DNA of 7,561 nt from Planctomycetia bacterium (GTDB lineage: Bacteria; Planctomycetota; Planctomycetia; Pirellulales; UBA1268). The DNA is taken from NCBI GenBank assembly GCA_009919445.1, contig RGBY01000119.1:1-7561 (forward strand). The letters are read 5' to 3'. Positions 6,608-7,561 of the stretch are shown here, piece by piece (the first letter of the stretch is position 1; every line of letters starts with the position of its first letter). The notes below the pieces were generated by a model that searched no databases, was not told where the DNA came from, and saw nothing but the letters and a program-made list of their open reading frames with translations. The position numbers and the translations under genes were made by a program.

Positions 6608-6675
6608 CGGCGGGAGTGTGTCGACCTCTGCTTCCTGCCGGTCGGCTGGCTCTCAGCCCACTGCCTGAGTGGCGA

Positions 6676-6684
6676 GGGTAGGAT
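6676..6684 (+). promoter_or_regulatory. Possible -10 box in the spacer after mnmE
   Basis: The plus strand reads GGGTAGGAT, the same pattern as the boxes before pyc and tsaB apart from the variable base. It would start a transcript near 6691 and so serve the gene beginning at about 6754. No -35 hexamer is convincing. Just upstream, CCACT (6658-6662) and AGTGG (6668-6672) form a weak five-base stem. The 146-base spacer shows nothing else, and no terminator for mnmE. Confidence 0.25.
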
Positions 6685-6753
6685 GGAGCGTTCAACGACC
6701 ATCTCCCGTCTTTGCACCCGATCATTTTTCCTTCTGCCTGCCGGAGTCTGCCT

Positions 6754-7392
6754 GTGCTGTCGTCTGATTTTGATTGCGGTCCTGTTCTTGCCCGTCTGTC
6801 TCAGGCGGCTGAAGTCTGGCGTGGTAGGCCGGCTTGTGACCGTGCCAAGCTGGCACAACAGACAGCCAAGGCGGTGGCAGGTGAGGTGATGGTCTGGGCT
6901 GAGGCTGCCATCGCTTTCAAGTCGACCGGTCCAGATGGTCCCGTCTCGATTTCACCATCCCTGCAGCAGGCACTTCTGGCGGAAGAACTGGCAACCGGCC
7001 CGGTCGGTACGCTGCGGCTGGCCATGCTGACGGCACGCGTCTGGGACGAGATCGACCGACAAGGGTTGCCGACGCTGACATCGGCTCCACGGCTTGCCCA
7101 CCGTCCTGTGGTTGCGGCATCACCGGCGTCACCGGCAACGCTGGTTGAGGTTGATGTGCTACCGAAGGCTGCTGGGGATGGGCTCAAGCGCTTGCGCTAC
7201 CGGGTTGTTGAGGTGCGCCAACACATCTCAAGTTGGGCAGACATCAGTGATGTGCCGAACGGTCGAGTGATCTTGCAAACCTCTGAGACAGATCGCCACG
7301 ATGGAACGAAGATGGTCGTAATCGGAACGTACCTTGACACAACCAGTTCCACGCGCCCGATCCCTGTGGCAAAGCCCCAAATCTGCGACTAG
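6754..7392 (+). CDS. Hypothetical protein, possibly a truncated or hybrid gene
   Basis: I do not recognise this 212-residue product. Codon pattern supports translation from the GTG at 6754, which opens LSSDFDCGPVLARLSQAAEV. A TTG at 6712 would add 14 residues and an ATG at 6889 would remove 45. Residues 1-55 look helical, 70-105 are an Ala/Leu-rich helical stretch (LLAEELATGPVGTLRLAMLT), and 106-130 are Pro/Ala-rich. There is no signal peptide or membrane span. The middle part faintly recalls the helical region ahead of the catalytic domain in some aldehyde-dehydrogenase-superfamily proteins (EELxxGPxxTLRxxxLxA, then a VxVxP strand). If that is right, the catalytic domain is absent. G+C falls from about 70% to about 55% from codon 149 on, and residues 150-212 read like a different protein. 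The stop lies five bases before the acyltransferase ATG, so the two may be co-translated. Confidence 0.55.
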   Translation: MLSSDFDCGPVLARLSQAAEVWRGRPACDRAKLAQQTAKAVAGEVMVWAEAAIAFKSTGPDGPVSISPSLQQALLAEELATGPVGTLRLAMLTARVWDEIDRQGLPTLTSAPRLAHRPVVAASPASPATLVEVDVLPKAAGDGLKRLRYRVVEVRQHISSWADISDVPNGRVILQTSETDRHDGTKMVVIGTYLDTTSSTRPIPVAKPQICD

Positions 7393-7397
7393 AACGC

Positions 7398-7561
7398 ATG
7401 CAGTCGCAGTCAGCTGGTGCAGAGTTCCGCCCAGACATTGAAGGGCTGCGCGGCATCGCCATCCTCTTCGTGCTCCTCTTTCATGCTGGGCTGGCGTGGA
7501 CTCCTGGTGGATTCATTGGTGTTGATGTCTTTTTCGTCATCAGTGGATTCCTGATTACGGG
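7398..7561 (+). CDS. Acyltransferase-3 family membrane protein (OafA/YrhL type), partial, runs off right edge
   Basis: The first 54 residues of an integral membrane O-acyltransferase. Seen: FRPDIEGLRGIAILFVLLFH (10-29), the family's RxDxxGLRxxA motif with Arg11, Asp13 and Arg18 leading into the first membrane helix with His29; and GGFIGVDVFFVISGFLIT (37-54), the second hallmark, at the start of the next helix. Family members transfer acetyl or other acyl groups to lipopolysaccharide, O-antigen, exopolysaccharide or peptidoglycan sugars at the inner membrane. Which substrate applies here cannot be said, and any C-terminal SGNH domain would be outside the window. The ATG at 7398 gives the usual N-terminus. 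No Shine-Dalgarno is visible, and the stop of the preceding gene is five bases upstream. G+C is about 57% by count, lower than in mnmE. Confidence 0.94.
   Translation, partial: MQSQSAGAEFRPDIEGLRGIAILFVLLFHAGLAWTPGGFIGVDVFFVISGFLIT

Noticed and set aside
6651..6672. Terminator after mnmE
   Set aside because: Only five-base stems (CCACT/AGTGG or CTCAG/CTGAG) without a T run.
1..7561. tRNA, rRNA, CRISPR array, insertion sequence, toxin-antitoxin or phage genes
   Set aside because: No cloverleaf-like segment, regularly spaced repeat, transposase motif or terminal inverted repeat pair was seen in reading both strands.

Overview
The window is ordinary chromosomal DNA, moderately GC-rich (roughly 60-65% G+C over most genes by eye), from a Gram-negative-type bacterium. 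The best guess is a member of the Planctomycetota. The evidence is a YidC with a long periplasmic region, a divergent MnmE, two or three genes starting with GTG, and almost no Shine-Dalgarno sequences. The phylum is an inference; no marker gene here settles it.

Left part (1-1626, minus strand). The first 221 codons of a biotin-carboxylase-type enzyme, best read as pyruvate carboxylase (pyc), run off the left edge. Upstream of it on the same strand lies tsaB, which makes part of the t6A37 tRNA modification complex. A 218-base leader with a possible -10 box separates the two.

Middle (1627-6607). A divergent spacer with a strong dyad or hairpin separates tsaB from a plus-strand metallophosphoesterase gene. 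A 133-base spacer with two inverted repeats follows. Then come yidC (membrane protein insertase) and mnmE (tRNA U34-modifying GTPase), 41 bases apart and presumably one operon. This is the conserved yidC-mnmE pair of the classical rpmH-rnpA-yidC-mnmE cluster, but with a metallophosphoesterase where rpmH and rnpA would be expected. Two features stand out. A PDZ-like domain is embedded in the periplasmic region of YidC. The MnmE G domain carries about 18 extra residues in switch II, where the usual catalytic glutamate seems to be missing.

Right part (6608-7561). A 146-base spacer leads to an unrecognised gene of about 212 codons. Its upstream two thirds are GC-rich, while the last 60 or so codons drop to about 55% G+C. 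Five bases later a membrane acyltransferase (acyltransferase-3/OafA type) starts and runs off the right edge. The composition change may mark the border of an acquired surface-polysaccharide region or the truncation of an older gene.

The genes are mostly housekeeping: anaplerosis, two separate anticodon-loop modifications (t6A37 and U34) and membrane protein insertion. I found no tRNA, rRNA, CRISPR array, insertion sequence or complete mobile element. No intergenic stretch exceeds about 220 bases.
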